This document shows positions 42,783 to 54,718 of a DNA stretch of 64,000 nucleotides, piece by piece. A program made the translations under genes and the position numbers. How positions within the stretch are numbered: the stretch's first letter is position 1; every line of letters starts with the position of its first letter. This DNA is from Scedosporium boydii (Eukaryota; Ascomycota; Sordariomycetes; Microascales; Microascaceae): positions 1-64,000 of the forward strand of contig NJFT01000210.1 of the NCBI GenBank assembly GCA_002221725.1, given 5' to 3'. Below the pieces are notes generated by a model. The model saw nothing but the letters and a program-made list of their open reading frames with translations. It had not been told where the DNA came from and did no database searches.

Positions 42783-44291
42783 ATGTCAGAAACGATAATA
42801 GTTACTCGCGGGGAGGAACAACCACTCCTCCCCCACGACCTCAGCATGTTTCCCGAGTCCCTCAAGGGCAAGCGCATCCTACTCTGCACAGAGTCCTTTG
42901 GGCCGGTCAACGGCGTCAGCAGAACGACGCTGATGCTGGTCAATCACCTACGCTCTCACGGCGCGCACGTCGCCGTGGTGGCTCCTCACAACCACACGAA
43001 GCACAACACGTTCGTCGCAAACAAATACGACGACGAGTCGCACATCGAGCTACGAATCCACGGATACCCATTACCTTTTAACCCGGAACTCTCCATCGTG
43101 TACCCAGTCCGGGTGTCGGCGCTCATCGCGAGAACCTTCGGCACAGATTCCCCGCCAGATCTGATATACCTGGCGTCGCCGGCGTCTCTGGGCTTCCAGA
43201 TCATGCTGCAGATGAGGCAGCAGCCGGCCGAGAGGCGCATCCCCATCATCTGCAACTTTCAGACGGATCTCGCGGGCTACTGCGCCATCCTCTTCCCGCG
43301 ACCGCTGAGCGACGTGGCCGTCTACACCTTCGCGGCGGTGCAGAGCTATCTGTTCCGCCACCCTTCGGTCAGATCCATCTTGTACCCGTCACGTTTCGTC
43401 CGCCGATACCTCGAAGCCCAGGGCGTACAAAACGAAAAGCTCGACGTCCTCAGAAGAGGCGTCAACACCGAGCTTTTCGATCCCAGCCGAAGAAGCGAAA
43501 CCCTTCGCGGCGAGATCGTGCCGGACGGGGAAATTATCCTCATCTGCGTATCCCGGATCGCCGGCGAAAAGGGCTTCGACTTCCTCGCACGCGCCGCCAA
43601 GAGCCTCGACGAGCGTGGTCTCAAATTCAAGCTTTATATCGTCGGAGGCAATCGAAACGTCGAGGTGGAGAAGGAAATCCACGGCATGTTTGAGCCGTTG
43701 GTGGAGAAGAATAAGGTCATCTTTGCCGGGTTCAAGGTCGGCGAGGAACTGGCGACGGCGTACGCGTCGGGTGACATTTTTCTCCACTGCTCCGTCACCG
43801 AAACCTTTGGGCTCGTGGTGCTCGAGTCCATGGCCAGCGGGGTCCCAGTCATCGCGCGAGACGAGGGTGGGCCCAGCGACATCATCGAGCATGGCAAGTC
43901 CGGCTATCTCGTACCGCCCGCGGACCTGGAGCAGTTTGTGGACCGCGTCATGGAGGTCGCCAGCGACGAGGGGCTTCGGCGGAGACTGAGCGTGGAGAGT
44001 CGCAGGTTGGCGTGCGAAGCTACGTGGGAGAAGATCAACAACAAAGTGGCCTGGAAAATGGCCGACGCCATCCAGGAGCGACGGCGACTGTATGCTGGCC
44101 TGAGACCCGCTCAGCTGGGCTTCGACGCGTGGAAGTCGTGGGTGGTTGATGCTCGCATCGGCGCAGGACTGTTGGTGATTCTCGTCTTTTGGTTCTTTAC
44201 GGGTTTGTATGTGCTCTTTACAGAGGCTGGCATGTGGGTGCGGTCGTTGTCGGGGTTCCTCGTCAGCAGCATAGCGAAGCGTCGTCTGTGA
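42783..44291 (+). CDS. GT4 family glycosyltransferase with a C-terminal membrane helix
   Basis: Single-exon gene of 502 aa. The start ATG at 42783 leaves a short N-terminal tail before the first Rossmann domain, GKRILLCTESFGPVNGVSRT. The glycine-rich donor side is typical of GT-B retaining enzymes. LICVSRIAGEKGFDFL opens the nucleotide-sugar domain. The E-x7-E motif is ETFGLVVLE (Glu 340 and Glu 348), followed by MASGVPVIARDEGGPSDII. The YASGDIFLHCSVTETFG region resembles lipid glycosyltransferases such as SQD2. Near residue 460 a hydrophobic segment (GLLVILVFWFFTGLYVLF) would anchor the C-terminus in a membrane. It transfers a sugar from a nucleotide donor. With UDP-glucose dehydrogenase next door, UDP-glucuronate is a candidate donor and a lipid a candidate acceptor; both are inference. 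Confidence 0.92.
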   Translation: MSETIIVTRGEEQPLLPHDLSMFPESLKGKRILLCTESFGPVNGVSRTTLMLVNHLRSHGAHVAVVAPHNHTKHNTFVANKYDDESHIELRIHGYPLPFNPELSIVYPVRVSALIARTFGTDSPPDLIYLASPASLGFQIMLQMRQQPAERRIPIICNFQTDLAGYCAILFPRPLSDVAVYTFAAVQSYLFRHPSVRSILYPSRFVRRYLEAQGVQNEKLDVLRRGVNTELFDPSRRSETLRGEIVPDGEIILICVSRIAGEKGFDFLARAAKSLDERGLKFKLYIVGGNRNVEVEKEIHGMFEPLVEKNKVIFAGFKVGEELATAYASGDIFLHCSVTETFGLVVLESMASGVPVIARDEGGPSDIIEHGKSGYLVPPADLEQFVDRVMEVASDEGLRRRLSVESRRLACEATWEKINNKVAWKMADAIQERRRLYAGLRPAQLGFDAWKSWVVDARIGAGLLVILVFWFFTGLYVLFTEAGMWVRSLSGFLVSSIAKRRL

Positions 44292-44316
44292 TTTGGTGAT
44301 TTGGTGATTTGGCGGT
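44288..44316 (+). repeat. Tandem 9-base repeat at the GT4 stop codon
   Basis: gtgatttgg is repeated three times in tandem, the last copy followed by a diverged unit. It begins at the TGA stop codon of the GT4 gene and runs into its 3' UTR. Confidence 0.85.
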
Positions 44317-46313
44317 GTGGGCTCTGCGCGATGGAGGTAAGTAATGATAGAATGATAATACCATTTTCTTTAGTTATGAAATCCCACACGGATTGTTTCT
44401 CTTCTCGACTGGCATCGATGATCCGATTTCGTTGCTGTGTCATAATTGCGAAGCATCACAATAGCATAACTATTCATGAATAAACTTGTACATTAAATTG
44501 TACAATTAAGATGAAAAATTCTGATGCACAATTGTTTATCAAGTTGCTGATTCATCAGTGTGGCATTTTCTGCGAGCGCTAACAATAAAATGTGGCTTCG
44601 TTGTGGCTGGTGTTCCCAGTCCAAGGCAGGTGCGGGTGGGCCAGGAGAAAAAAAAGCGTCGGATCTGCGACAAGACTTGACCCAATCTGTGACAGAGGAC
44701 GCCATGAAGTTTCATCCCCTCGCTCGCTCGCCGTTGCAAAGCGTCAAAGCAAGTTTTCTAGGGACAACGAACCCAGTGGCCTCGAATATTTTTTCTCGAG
44801 AAAAAAACAATTCATCGTCCGATTGTCTGCTCGATGACCATCACGCGACGCCGTCAATTTGATTATCTCTGGTCAGGCTGACTCCACAGACAGCGAATCG
44901 CCATTCATACCGCCAGGCCTGACCGTTTGGCCCAGCCGCTCTCCCCAAAAAAGAAGGTTATCAAAAGATCTTTCACAGGCTGGTGGAGATTCGTTCGTAA
45001 AAGACGATGTGGAGCTGACCTCCGCTCTTGAGACCCCTGAGCCAGTCGAATGAATTGTGTGTGGAATTATGGACCGGTTCCCTGCATGCTCAAAGCTTCT
45101 CGGCACGACCCCCTGAGAAGACGACCAATCAGCTCTGCCGCCTGGACGTCCCTGTTCGACAACCCGGACGCATCTCCAACAACGCTCGTTGCATCACATG
45201 GCGATCCGACAGAGCCCTGTCCAAGCATTGAAGTTCTTCGAGGAGCAGTGGCCTGTTGCTGCCCACCCACCAGCAACCCCTTGCTTCCTTGAGCCCTCCC
45301 TTCGATTAGGTTTTGCGCTAGGAGAATAGAGGGAGTATTGCCATGCGCATTAATGCTAGGTACGAAATAGGTAAAAATTCCCCCCCGACGGGTCCGGCAT
45401 CCTAGATAATCTGTGAAGAATTCACCAGGCCCTCATCTCGGGCCTCCAAGATGGGACCAGGCCCAATGGTCTTCGCCTTCAGGCTTGCTTTTGTATCGCA
45501 AAGTAGTACGAAGGAGACATTCCCTTGTCCAACTTGAAGCACCCACAGCGCTTCGCCCTTGCATTTCACATCATCCTCCCTGCTTACGTCCGCTCGACAA
45601 GGGCATTGTTAGAGTTTCTTCCTAGTTTATACGGATTCTGAGACCCAGAATCCACCTGTATCATAGCAGCAACTGCGTATAACCCCGGGTGGGTCCATTA
45701 TTGTACGATTTTCTTTGCGTCACCTCGACATGAGATCTCCCTCGACCTAGACCACATTCGGGACCTGCTCTCCCCTTGCGTCTGGTGTCTCCCTTCCAAA
45801 CTAACCCCCCATCTTCGTTTCTCTCCCGCATCTCGATTCTTCTTCCTCTCTTCCCTCCCCTCCATCTTCCATATGCCGAACCGTCGGTGAAGACATCTCC
45901 AACCCTTAGGTCCAAGCCTATCCTCCCTTCCACGGGCAGGTCCCACGACTCTCTTTTTCAATTCTAGATTCCTCCCTTGCGTATTTCTTAGTTTGTTCGA
46001 CGACCTATCTCCCGGGTCTTTGCCGGCCTGTCTTTCTTTCTCTCTTTCCCTATTTATCTCCTAGACTTGCGATACCCCGAGATCTTCTTTCACGAAAGAA
46101 AAAGAGTCAAAGAGGAGGAGGAAGTGGTCCGGCATTTTACTTGTCTCCCCGAGGAGTTCGACTTCGATCATCTCTACTCGCGTTGCTATAATCGATTCGC
46201 CGCCGGACGGAAACACCTTGCTTTCTTTGTAAATCTACGACCTGTGTCTTTTCTTCGAACTTCTTTCGTCCATTTTTTTTTTCTCGTATCTCGTCTTCAA
46301 CCTAATACCCACA
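44317..46313. other. Intergenic spacer and CT-rich leader of the next gene
   Basis: No supported gene. From about 45780 to 46310 the plus strand is strongly CT-rich (ctttctttctctctttccc near 46030), which marks the promoter and leader of the membrane-protein gene that starts at 46314. Confidence 0.55.
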
Positions 46314-47387
46314 ATGTTCTGGAACCTCGCCCTCACAACAGGCCTCCTGGCCTCCACAGCCTCCGCCTCCGCCTCCATGGGCGTCATGGCCATCACAAAC
46401 GACGTCATCGCCCTCAGCGCGCGAGACGTCCTCGAGCGAAGCTACCTCGACGTCACCTCGGGCCACGGGCTCGTCAAGCGCCAGAACCAGCAGTTCGAGT
46501 CCACCGTCACCCTCCGGCCCGACGGCTCCATCGACCTCGACGCCTGGGACAAGGAGACGGAGCGGGCGTGCCAGGATTCGCTCAAGAAGCTCCAGATCGC
46601 AACGAATCCCTCGGGCACCTGCATCTGCTACAACTTGCCCAGGCTCGACACGAACTCGGGCGTCTTCGAGGCCGATTTGAGGGTGTACAAGTTCAACGAG
46701 CCCAATGGTGCGTTCCAGGGCATTTCTCCGCAGCAGATTGGCGTCGGCTTGATGTATCTCGGGGCTTCGGTCTCGAGGGTGAATGCCGACACGATGCAGA
46801 ATCTGTCGAACGGTACGGGCCAGGCTGCGAACCGGAAGAGGCAGGATATTGTGTCGCAGCCGGAGAATGCTCCTGATTTGGAGCTGCTTCAGCAGTATCT
46901 TCTTGTTGGTCAGATTGATAACGATAAGATGCGGAACGACCTCTCAATGTAGGTTATTTGTTTTCTCGGTTCTTTTTGACTATATTTGTTTACTAACAAG
47001 TCTAACAGGGCTGAACTCGAGGCGCTCGTCATGCCCATCCTCACCCTCACGGCCACAAACTCCACGGGCCAAACCATCTCCACAAACGTGTCCTCCAACG
47101 AAGCCGTCTTCGTCACGGGCGTCTTCTCCCGCGAGATCGTCATGTCCGACTTCGCCCTCGCCTCCCTCGCCGTCGAGATCAAGCAGGAGCAGCTCGCCAA
47201 CAAGACCGTCGCTTTCGTCCTTCCCGGCGTCCAGCTCATGATTTACCCCATCGGCCTCATCATCACGTCTATTTGGCTTGTACTCGGCGTCATTGCTTAC
47301 GGTATTGGGACTTACGATCGGATACGGTATGCGGAGGCTTATAAGAGGAGATCTGCTCGGGCGAATGGCGGCAGGCCTGGCATATAA
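46314..47387 (+). CDS. Type I membrane protein with Kex2-like sites, unknown function
   Basis: Two exons, 46314-46948 and 47009-47387, give 337 aa. The 60-base intron has a GTAGGT donor, a TACTAAC branch and an ACAG acceptor. The start carries a signal peptide (MFWNLALTTGLLASTASASA). Two dibasic sites, VKRQ near residue 60 and RKRQ near residue 180, match Kex2 cleavage. Between them lies a compact domain (FESTVTLRPDGSIDLDAWD, CICYNLPRLD) with three Cys. After the second site is a region with several N-x-S/T sequons. A single membrane helix (LMIYPIGLIITSIWLVLGVIAYGIG) near residue 290 leaves a short basic cytosolic tail. I do not recognise the family. A processed surface protein is the simplest reading. 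Confidence 0.85.
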
Positions 47388-49211
47388 GTGTTTTGAGGCG
47401 ATTGTGGGATGGGGGGTTGGTTCATGTGTTCTACGTGCGGGGGTGTAGGTGTTTAGACACGAGAGATTGATCTGTTCTACAATCAGGATGAAAGGCTTTT
47501 GACGGGGAGAGGCAGGGAGTGAGCAGGGAAATCACTTCGCAAACGAGTATTCGCTTCTATTGATTGGGAGTAGAACCGGCAGAAAGTGTGGAACATGTTC
47601 CCTCGAAGCTCTCCGGTGAGAGTAGCTTCACTTCTGTTCGCTTCCAGTTCGTACATAGTCCTATCTGGTCCGTATTTTGCACCATATTTTTTTTTTCTTT
47701 TCCTTTCCTTTTTCTTTTCATATTCCGCCAGACCCTGTTATTTGTAGCATAGAGAGCGTAAATCAAGTATAAAACAGCTTATGTCCGAATCTATCTCGGT
47801 GATATTCTTTCCTTGCCAAATGAGCTAGCACGTGTATAGATTCTTTGGTGGGATAAAATAGCCTGACTCTTGCGTAGAGATGAAGAGCTTAAAATGTCGC
47901 GTCATTCGACGTTTTGCAACCTCACCCCTCGGACGATCCGCCTTATCGGGCGAATATTATTAGATCTTAGATCGAAATGGGGGTCACGTCGATTCACACC
48001 ACGCGAGGGGAAAAAAAAGACGCATCAGAGCCTCACTCAGACCACCGACAATCTTCACCGACATTCCACGATTCCACTTACACCGTTACGATATCATTTT
48101 TCGGAACACATTCCTAATTCCACTTTCTCTCTGTTTTCCACTCAGCCGTAGTTAATACTCAGTAATGGGTGAATGGAGAAAAGTCGGATGATTGAGCGTC
48201 GCCATGGCTCGGGCCGGTGGCGAGACCATCAGCACTGGGAAGGCCGACAGCCAGCCAGTAGATTTGAAGGAGATTTGTTTACGAGGAACAAACTCCACGT
48301 TTTCGGCCCTTGGTAATACATCATGGAATGCGGAGTATTTTACAAGAGTTTGAGGAAAGAAAGCCATGCACTGCCGTAACGCTCTCTTTCTGAGAACGCT
48401 GTACCGGAACGGTGGTACGTACCTTGCGGTGCGTCCATCGGATCCGGAACCGGCGACTCAATGCTAATCTTAGCCCGAACATCTCGGCAGCATCATGCTA
48501 CTGTCGCCCATCCCAACGGTATCAGAAGGGAAAGAAACCCGTCCGTTCTGAATACTACTACAGAACATGAATCTAGCTTGGCAAGAACATCAATTCAGCA
48601 CCAGAAACCTTGCTAGCCTAACAGGGCAGTATATGAGTACATCATGCAGAAACCTAGAAGATCCCCCCGCCTTTTATGCTTCTTTTTCTGTCCAAGAAGG
48701 TGGGGGAAACCGCCAAGGCGGACAGAAGGGGGACCGACCGCCGGCATATGCCAAGTAAAAACGTCGAAATAGAAGCAGTATTTGTTGGTTCTTGAAATGA
48801 AGGAACTTGTACTAGTTCTCTGCGGCGGTTATCTGAGGTCTAGAAAAACAATAGAAAGACGCCATCAGTCTTGGAGTCTTGGTATTGGACTCACGTGGTG
48901 ATGAGGTGATGCTACTACGAATGTATATCAGCAATTCTTACGCAAGATGGGGAAGTCAAATCGCCCGATAGCTCGCAAGGGATCTGCTCAAAGTGGACAG
49001 GGATGGTCGAGCCCCCCCCTTCTCTTAACCTTCCTCACCCCCACCTCATCATCACCATCTTGAACTGGAAGCAACATACGAAGTACAAAAGCCCAACGTC
49101 ATCATTCTTCGTTCGCGGATTTTTGCAATAAAAGGCCATTCTCGATGGCCCCTTGCACGAGCAAGACATCCAAGTTTCGGTCAAACAAAACGATATCAAA
49201 GCATAGCGAAC
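47388..49211. other. Intergenic spacer
   Basis: 1.8 kb without a supported gene. A T/C-rich run at about 47685-47720 follows the membrane-protein gene and may help 3' end formation. Confidence 0.55.
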
Positions 49212-50378
49212 ATGGCTAGTAGTACTAGTAACCCCACACTGGCGCGCTTCAAGGATGCGATGAAGCATGTCTACGGGCCATTCGAGGGCCTGTCGGTGGA
49301 GGAAGCTGCCAATTGGACACCTCCGGATAAGCCTGGCGCCGGGGGTCATCGTGGACGGTATCTCTGGACCGATGCGTTCGGGGTCGTCAACTTTTTGACG
49401 CTGCATAAGGAGACGCAGGAAGCTGTCTACCTTGAGCTAGCTAGGTCACTTGTCCGCACTGTCCATGACGTCCTCGGTCGGACACGCGACGGAACAGCCA
49501 GGCTCCCCGGTGCCACTGACGAGGCGCCTCTGAAAGGAGGATTGAGGATTGGGAAAATCGATGCTGGCGGTAGCGATGGAGATGGGCAGTACCATCACTA
49601 TCTGACTTTGTGGATGTTCGCGCTCAACAGACTCGCTGTCTGTACAAATGACGAGAAGTACAATAATCTCGCCATCCAGTTGGCAAAGGCCATCCACCCC
49701 CATTTCGTGTACACTACGGTTTCGCGATCCCTTGCCATGGTATGGAAGGTATCAATGGATCTCAAACACGTTCTCGTCGGTTCAGAGGGCCACCTGGACG
49801 CTGCCACAGGCTATGTCGTCTACACTCTCCTCGACCAAACGGCGTCGCGGCTCAACCACTCCTTCGTCAACAATCAATTGGCGCAGGAGATCGAAGACTA
49901 CCACCAGATCATGAATCGGAACGACAAGCGTACAATGTCGCCGAGCTCCGATACACTAGACCTAGGAATGGGCTTGTGGATGTGCCAGGTCGCCAGCAAC
50001 GAGGAGTGGGCCAGGACCCTCGGCGAAGAGAGCCTGGCTATAGCTCATAGGCTGATGAACCCTGAGCGAGGATTCACCACCCGCAGCCCGAGGCGAAGGC
50101 TGGCATTTAGGGAGTTTGGCTTCTGTCTTGGGGTCCAATGTTTTGGTCGGGATAGACCTCTGCTGCAAAAAGTGGAGGAACTGATTCAGTTTTGGACTGA
50201 CAATGCCGACGAGTTCGCTGGAGGGGATCATGGTCCTATCTCATGGGTCATGTATGCAGCTGCTCTACAGCCTGGTGGTAAGTCGTCGCCTCCCCTTGTC
50301 AAAGTCGCGGTAATACAGTGGTGCTAAACTTCTTTAGTCTTCTATGTGAAGCCTCCAGGCAGTCGGAGGGGCTCTTAG
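49212..50378 (+). CDS. Unknown, mostly helical protein (possible alpha/alpha barrel)
   Basis: Two exons, 49212-50277 and 50338-50378, give 368 aa. The 60-base intron has a GTAAGT donor and a TTTAG acceptor; the last exon adds only VFYVKPPGSRRGS. There is no signal peptide. The sequence is a series of amphipathic helices separated by loops with conserved-looking aromatic and acidic residues: GGHRGRYLWTDAFGVVNFL, a glycine-rich DAGGSDGDGQYHHYLTLW, and DTLDLGMGLWMCQVA. It ends DNADEFAGGDHGPISWVMYAA. Repeated helical pairs of this kind occur in six-hairpin glycosidases and sugar epimerases, so a carbohydrate-related role is conceivable. I cannot identify catalytic residues and do not claim a function. 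Confidence 0.83.
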
Positions 50379-53115
50379 AGATATCCTTTACAAGTTGGGA
50401 TACTTTACCTAACGAGTCGGAGGCTAGATCCACCCATTGTCCCAACTCCCGTTGTCAAAAAATATGTGAAAACCCCGGTATATCCGGCGTCACTATGGAA
50501 TATGGTGGACGGCTCACGGAAAGGTCGGCTCCCCTTGGGCCATAAACCGTTCGATTTCTTTTCTTCTGGGCTCGGTCTTAGGGTATTGGGGAGTCGGTGT
50601 ACTCCGGTTGCTTACGTCTGTTTTGATTCTGATTCTTCTGATTTGACAACGCTGTTTTGGTCAGCCGCTGCTCGCGGTCGCTCTTTGTGAGGCAGATCAT
50701 GATGAGGAGGCTGAACGGCTCTTCGTCTGATCTCTCTGTTCTCTCATGAGTTACACGTTTTTGATGACTTCGCCCAGGTTATTGGATAGGATTGGATTTA
50801 TGTACGATAATTCTTTACGGATCTGCAAGAAAAGTTGGTAGTCTAGTGGTCTCTCTGGTAGTCTCTCTGGTATGGCTAATATAGTTGAGTTTCATGGTGT
50901 TTTTGTTTGGTTGATCAATTGAAGCTACTGAGCATTCTGGTGTTCTAATGCTTTGAGATAGTGACTGCTACTGAAAACTGTTCGGTACGGATCCGATGCG
51001 GATCTCTCCTTCCGTCTGAACCACAGGGCCACGAAGCAGGTACGTCCCTTTTCACCCTTTCCACGAGGAAAGTGCACTCGGGCATTTTAATCAGCTGCCA
51101 AAAGTGTTCACTCTACTAGGGAAGGAACAGCCCATTCCCTTGGAAAAGCCTTGAATATTTCGAAATCCCCAAGCCGTGATACAGCAGCCCAATCAGATCT
51201 CATCCGATGTAAGCAACCTTCCCAGAGCTGATGATGCAGGCAACTGTTCTTCTTCCTCTTCCGTCAATATCCCAAGCCAGATGACATCAATCGATCGCGC
51301 GTTCCGGCGATATCAAAGTGGTACGATGATTTGATCGAAATCCAAGTCTCGTCCTTCGCTCCAAAGTATTCGGAAACTAATAACCTCCTTCCAATGGAGA
51401 ATGGCCCCTTGAAATAAGTGGCGAGACAATTGAACAAGAACCTCAAACCACCCGGTAATAAAACAGGGACATGGCAGCTGCGCTGTATATTCCTTCAGAT
51501 TACGCACGCTTACGATTCCACTGGTACCCGGATATTGAAGCCAAATTGACAGGTTTGTAGCTTTCTTTGTACTTGACTCGTTTTGCTTTGATATCGGAAT
51601 CACGGCTCCACACCACCTCTTCTTACACCTTTTCTTATTATGCTCTTTCTTTCTCCCGGAGAAGCTTCCTCCCTATTCTCGGCAACCGGCACACGCCAGA
51701 CTTGAAGGCGGGACGGCCGCCCACTTTTGCCAAGCCTCGGAGTTGTGTATGACTGGGGTTCGGACGGAAGAGATCGAGGCGGCCAGATGGCACCCGAGCT
51801 CGTCCCCTTGTTGAAGATCAACAATCTCTGTGGACAGGAGAGTCTTGGGCCTTGCCTCCAAACCCTTGCAAGCTACGAAGAGATCATTGGAAACTGCCAC
51901 TACCGCAGTCATACTACGAAGCTGTCTTCCTACGACTCTCGGGCTTCTTTCTCTGTGGATTGTATACCCAAGTATGTCCCCCAACTCCCAGTTTCAGCGC
52001 CCGGAGTGCGGTGCCTGGAGGACATTTCAAACAACGCTATTGGACACAGCACCCTATTTGAATCGTCATGTCGTACCTATGCCCTATAATCCGGGGTGTG
52101 CAGGTGACGTCCCACAACCTTTTCTCCCCCCCCTCCATCGCCGGAGGGGCAAGGACGCAAGTGACGCAGAGTTGGAGATTCTGCGGAGAAACGAGGCCAG
52201 ACGGAAGTCTTCCATTACATATTCCCTCCTAATGGCAGGGTGTGCGCCTCCCACGACTGCCGGCACGAACAACCAGCAATCTGGGTAAAGTGGGTGAATG
52301 ACACCGACTTTGATCGGCTCTTGATTGGGGCCATCGCCCCTAGATTTACCCGCCGCCAATCTTTAACCTTGTTTCCCCACAAACGAGGACGACTACGCGT
52401 TCATCTTCACTTGACATAGATTAAACTTGATATCAGAAAATTTGCAAGTCGGATTCTGATTCCTCTGATTCCTCGCTCCCAAGCCCTCGACCCACAGGAG
52501 CATGGCACGAAACAATGTATGCAAAGTGGCAATAGCTATCGAGGATGAACGCACGTCAGTATTCTCTACGGTCATATCCACACCCCGAAACTCATATTCG
52601 GCTGAGGCCTTAGCTCTCTGTACAGGACGCGACCACGCGAGAAAGTTCGTTCCTTCTTGCCTTCAGCCAATAAGCCGAGAATGAATCGACGTCGATGTAC
52701 ACTGCACTATAGGTGTTTTGTATTATTTTGGATCTCGGGTTCTCGCTCTTTACAACCGCCGGACCTTTTGGGAGTATTGTTCCCAAAAGTCGCCCCAGCT
52801 GTCAGGCCCGTTCGGGTCCGGGTAATGAATGAAGAGTGAATAGTAAGAGACCAGGAGAAAAAGAGAGGTGCACAAATGAACATGCGTCTGCCTCTTGGAA
52901 AAGAGATGGTAGAATATCCGAGAATATAGAAAGGCTCTCTGCGCCCAGGAAAATATATTCCCTCCCCTTTTAATCCTCCGTCTCCTTTCCAGTTCTGCAC
53001 GGGCTGGCTTTTTTGTTTCGTCGTGTCAGTTGGTCGAGTGAACAAGTGAACTCTTTTCTCTCTTTAACAGACATCGCTCACTGGTCTTCTCGCCTGTTTC
53101 CTCACACGCAGAAAG
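50379..53115. other. Long intergenic spacer
   Basis: 2.7 kb. Open frames at 51.6-52.3 kb overlap each other in several frames and show no motif or splice consistency, so I do not call them genes. Near 50840-50875 a short ggtagtctctct unit is repeated. Confidence 0.5.
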
Positions 53116-54718
53116 ATGGAACTCAAGGCCATCCTTGCCGGTCTCCTGGCGACCGCTCCTCTGGCTTCGGCGCACCCCGGCCACGAGAGAGTCCACGCCC
53201 ACGCCGCGAGGCCCCTGTTCGGTCGAGATCTCAACCACTGCAACAAGAGGTTCAAGGAGCCCGACTTCCACAAGCGATATGTTGAGAAGAACGGCGAGGA
53301 GTTTTTGAGACTCCGCCGATCTCTCGGCATCGAGCCCGCGGACAGGTACGCGAAAATCAAATTTGGAGAAAACCATGACCGAGCCTGCTGGAACGCAAGC
53401 TCGGGTGGGCCCGTTCTTTGAGGAATACATACAATACCTAGGGCGATAAGTAGAAAAGAGAAGAAGAAAAATACTGACATGAGTGCGTGCTTAGCCCCCC
53501 GATCCATAAGCGAGACTACCTCTCGGTCTCTCAAATCGATCACAAGCAGGACAAGGCGGTGACTCTCGATATGGCGCCTGCTTCCCTCTTCGCCGATGCA
53601 GGAGCTTGCATCCTCATGCCGTCTGTTGATCAGGGTCCTCTTTGTAAGTCGTGCCCCAAGATTCGAAGCCGTCACAAATCACCCTATGGAAGACATTGCT
53701 TCGCGCACGAAATTTGGCCATGATTGAAAAATTGTGAGGCTAACAGTAGCGTTTTCCCTTCTACTAGATGTTCTCGGCGAGGAGGTCCGCAAAGACATCA
53801 CGGAAGGACAGGCCGGTCTTAAGATGACCCTTGCCATTCAAGTCGTTGATGTCGATACTTGCGAGCCGGTTCCCAAGGCGTATCTCGACATTTGGAGCTC
53901 GAATTCCACTGTATGTTATGGATCAATTCGACGACGGTTAGATATCTCCATCAAGACTAACATCTGTACGCAACTCAGGGTACCTACGTCGGTGTCCAGG
54001 GCTACCCCGGAATGGGTGACCCCAACGATACTGGCATGCTGAAGGGCACCACTCTCCGTGGTCTTCAGCTTACTGATGAAGATGGTATCGCCACTTTCAA
54101 CACCCTCATGCCCGGTCATTACGAGGGCCGTGCTACCCATATCCATAGTAAGTTTCCAGGTTACACGGAACCCTCGCAATCTTTCTTTCCTTATCTTTTT
54201 AATCTGTCTCAAATATTAACATGCAAAACCCAGCCATCGTCTACCTCGACGCGGTGCTGCAGCCCAACAACACCATCACCGGAGGTCGCGCCGCCCACAT
54301 CGGCCAGCTCTACTTCGACCAGAGCCTCATCACCAACGTTGAGGGCCTGACGCCTTACAACCAAAACACCATGCAAATCCTCCCCAACACCCGCGACACC
54401 CTCTTCATGATGGGCGCCAACGGCGACGACCCCATCCTACGCTACGCCCTCGTCGGCGACAAGCTCGAGGACGGTCTGTACGCCTGGATCCGCTACGGTG
54501 TCAGGACTAGCAACGCCCTCCGCGTCAACCCCGCAGCCTACTGGACTGAGAACGGGGGTGTGATGAACCCCACTGGTCCCGTTGCCCTTTTGACTGGTGG
54601 TGGTGGTGGTTTCTTCGGTGGTGGCGGCGGCGGTGGCGGAGGCTTCCCTGGATTCCCTGGATTCGGTGGTGGTGCTTTCCCCCGGATGGTGAGGAGGCTC
54701 TTTGGCCGTGGTGAGTAA
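53116..54718 (+). CDS. Secreted intradiol ring-cleavage dioxygenase-like protein
   Basis: Five exons, 53116-53345, 53495-53643, 53768-53910, 53979-54147 and 54234-54718, give 391 aa, with frame kept at all four junctions. The ATG starts a signal peptide (MELKAILAGLLATAPLASA), followed by a His-rich pro-region with KR sites. The core has candidate non-haem iron ligands Tyr 127 (GPLY), Tyr 222 and His 228/His 230 in PGHYEGRATHIH. It also has the surrounding signature LGEEVRKDITEGQAG, which is split by an intron. Intradiol dioxygenases open catechol-type rings using Fe(III). Secreted fungal forms act on extracellular phenolics. After the core the protein ends in a long Gly/Phe-rich tail and a basic terminus (RMVRRLFGRGE), not part of the enzyme fold. 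Confidence 0.92.
54594..54675 (+). repeat. GGT/GGC codon repeat encoding a poly-Gly tail
   Basis: Runs of ggt and ggc triplets encode GGGGG-FF-GGGGGGGGG near the C-terminus of the intradiol dioxygenase-like protein. Length is probably variable. Confidence 0.85.

Noticed and set aside
51727..52288. Overlapping frames with a possible degenerate gene
   Set aside because: Several frames compete, none carries a domain, and no donor/branch/acceptor set joins them.
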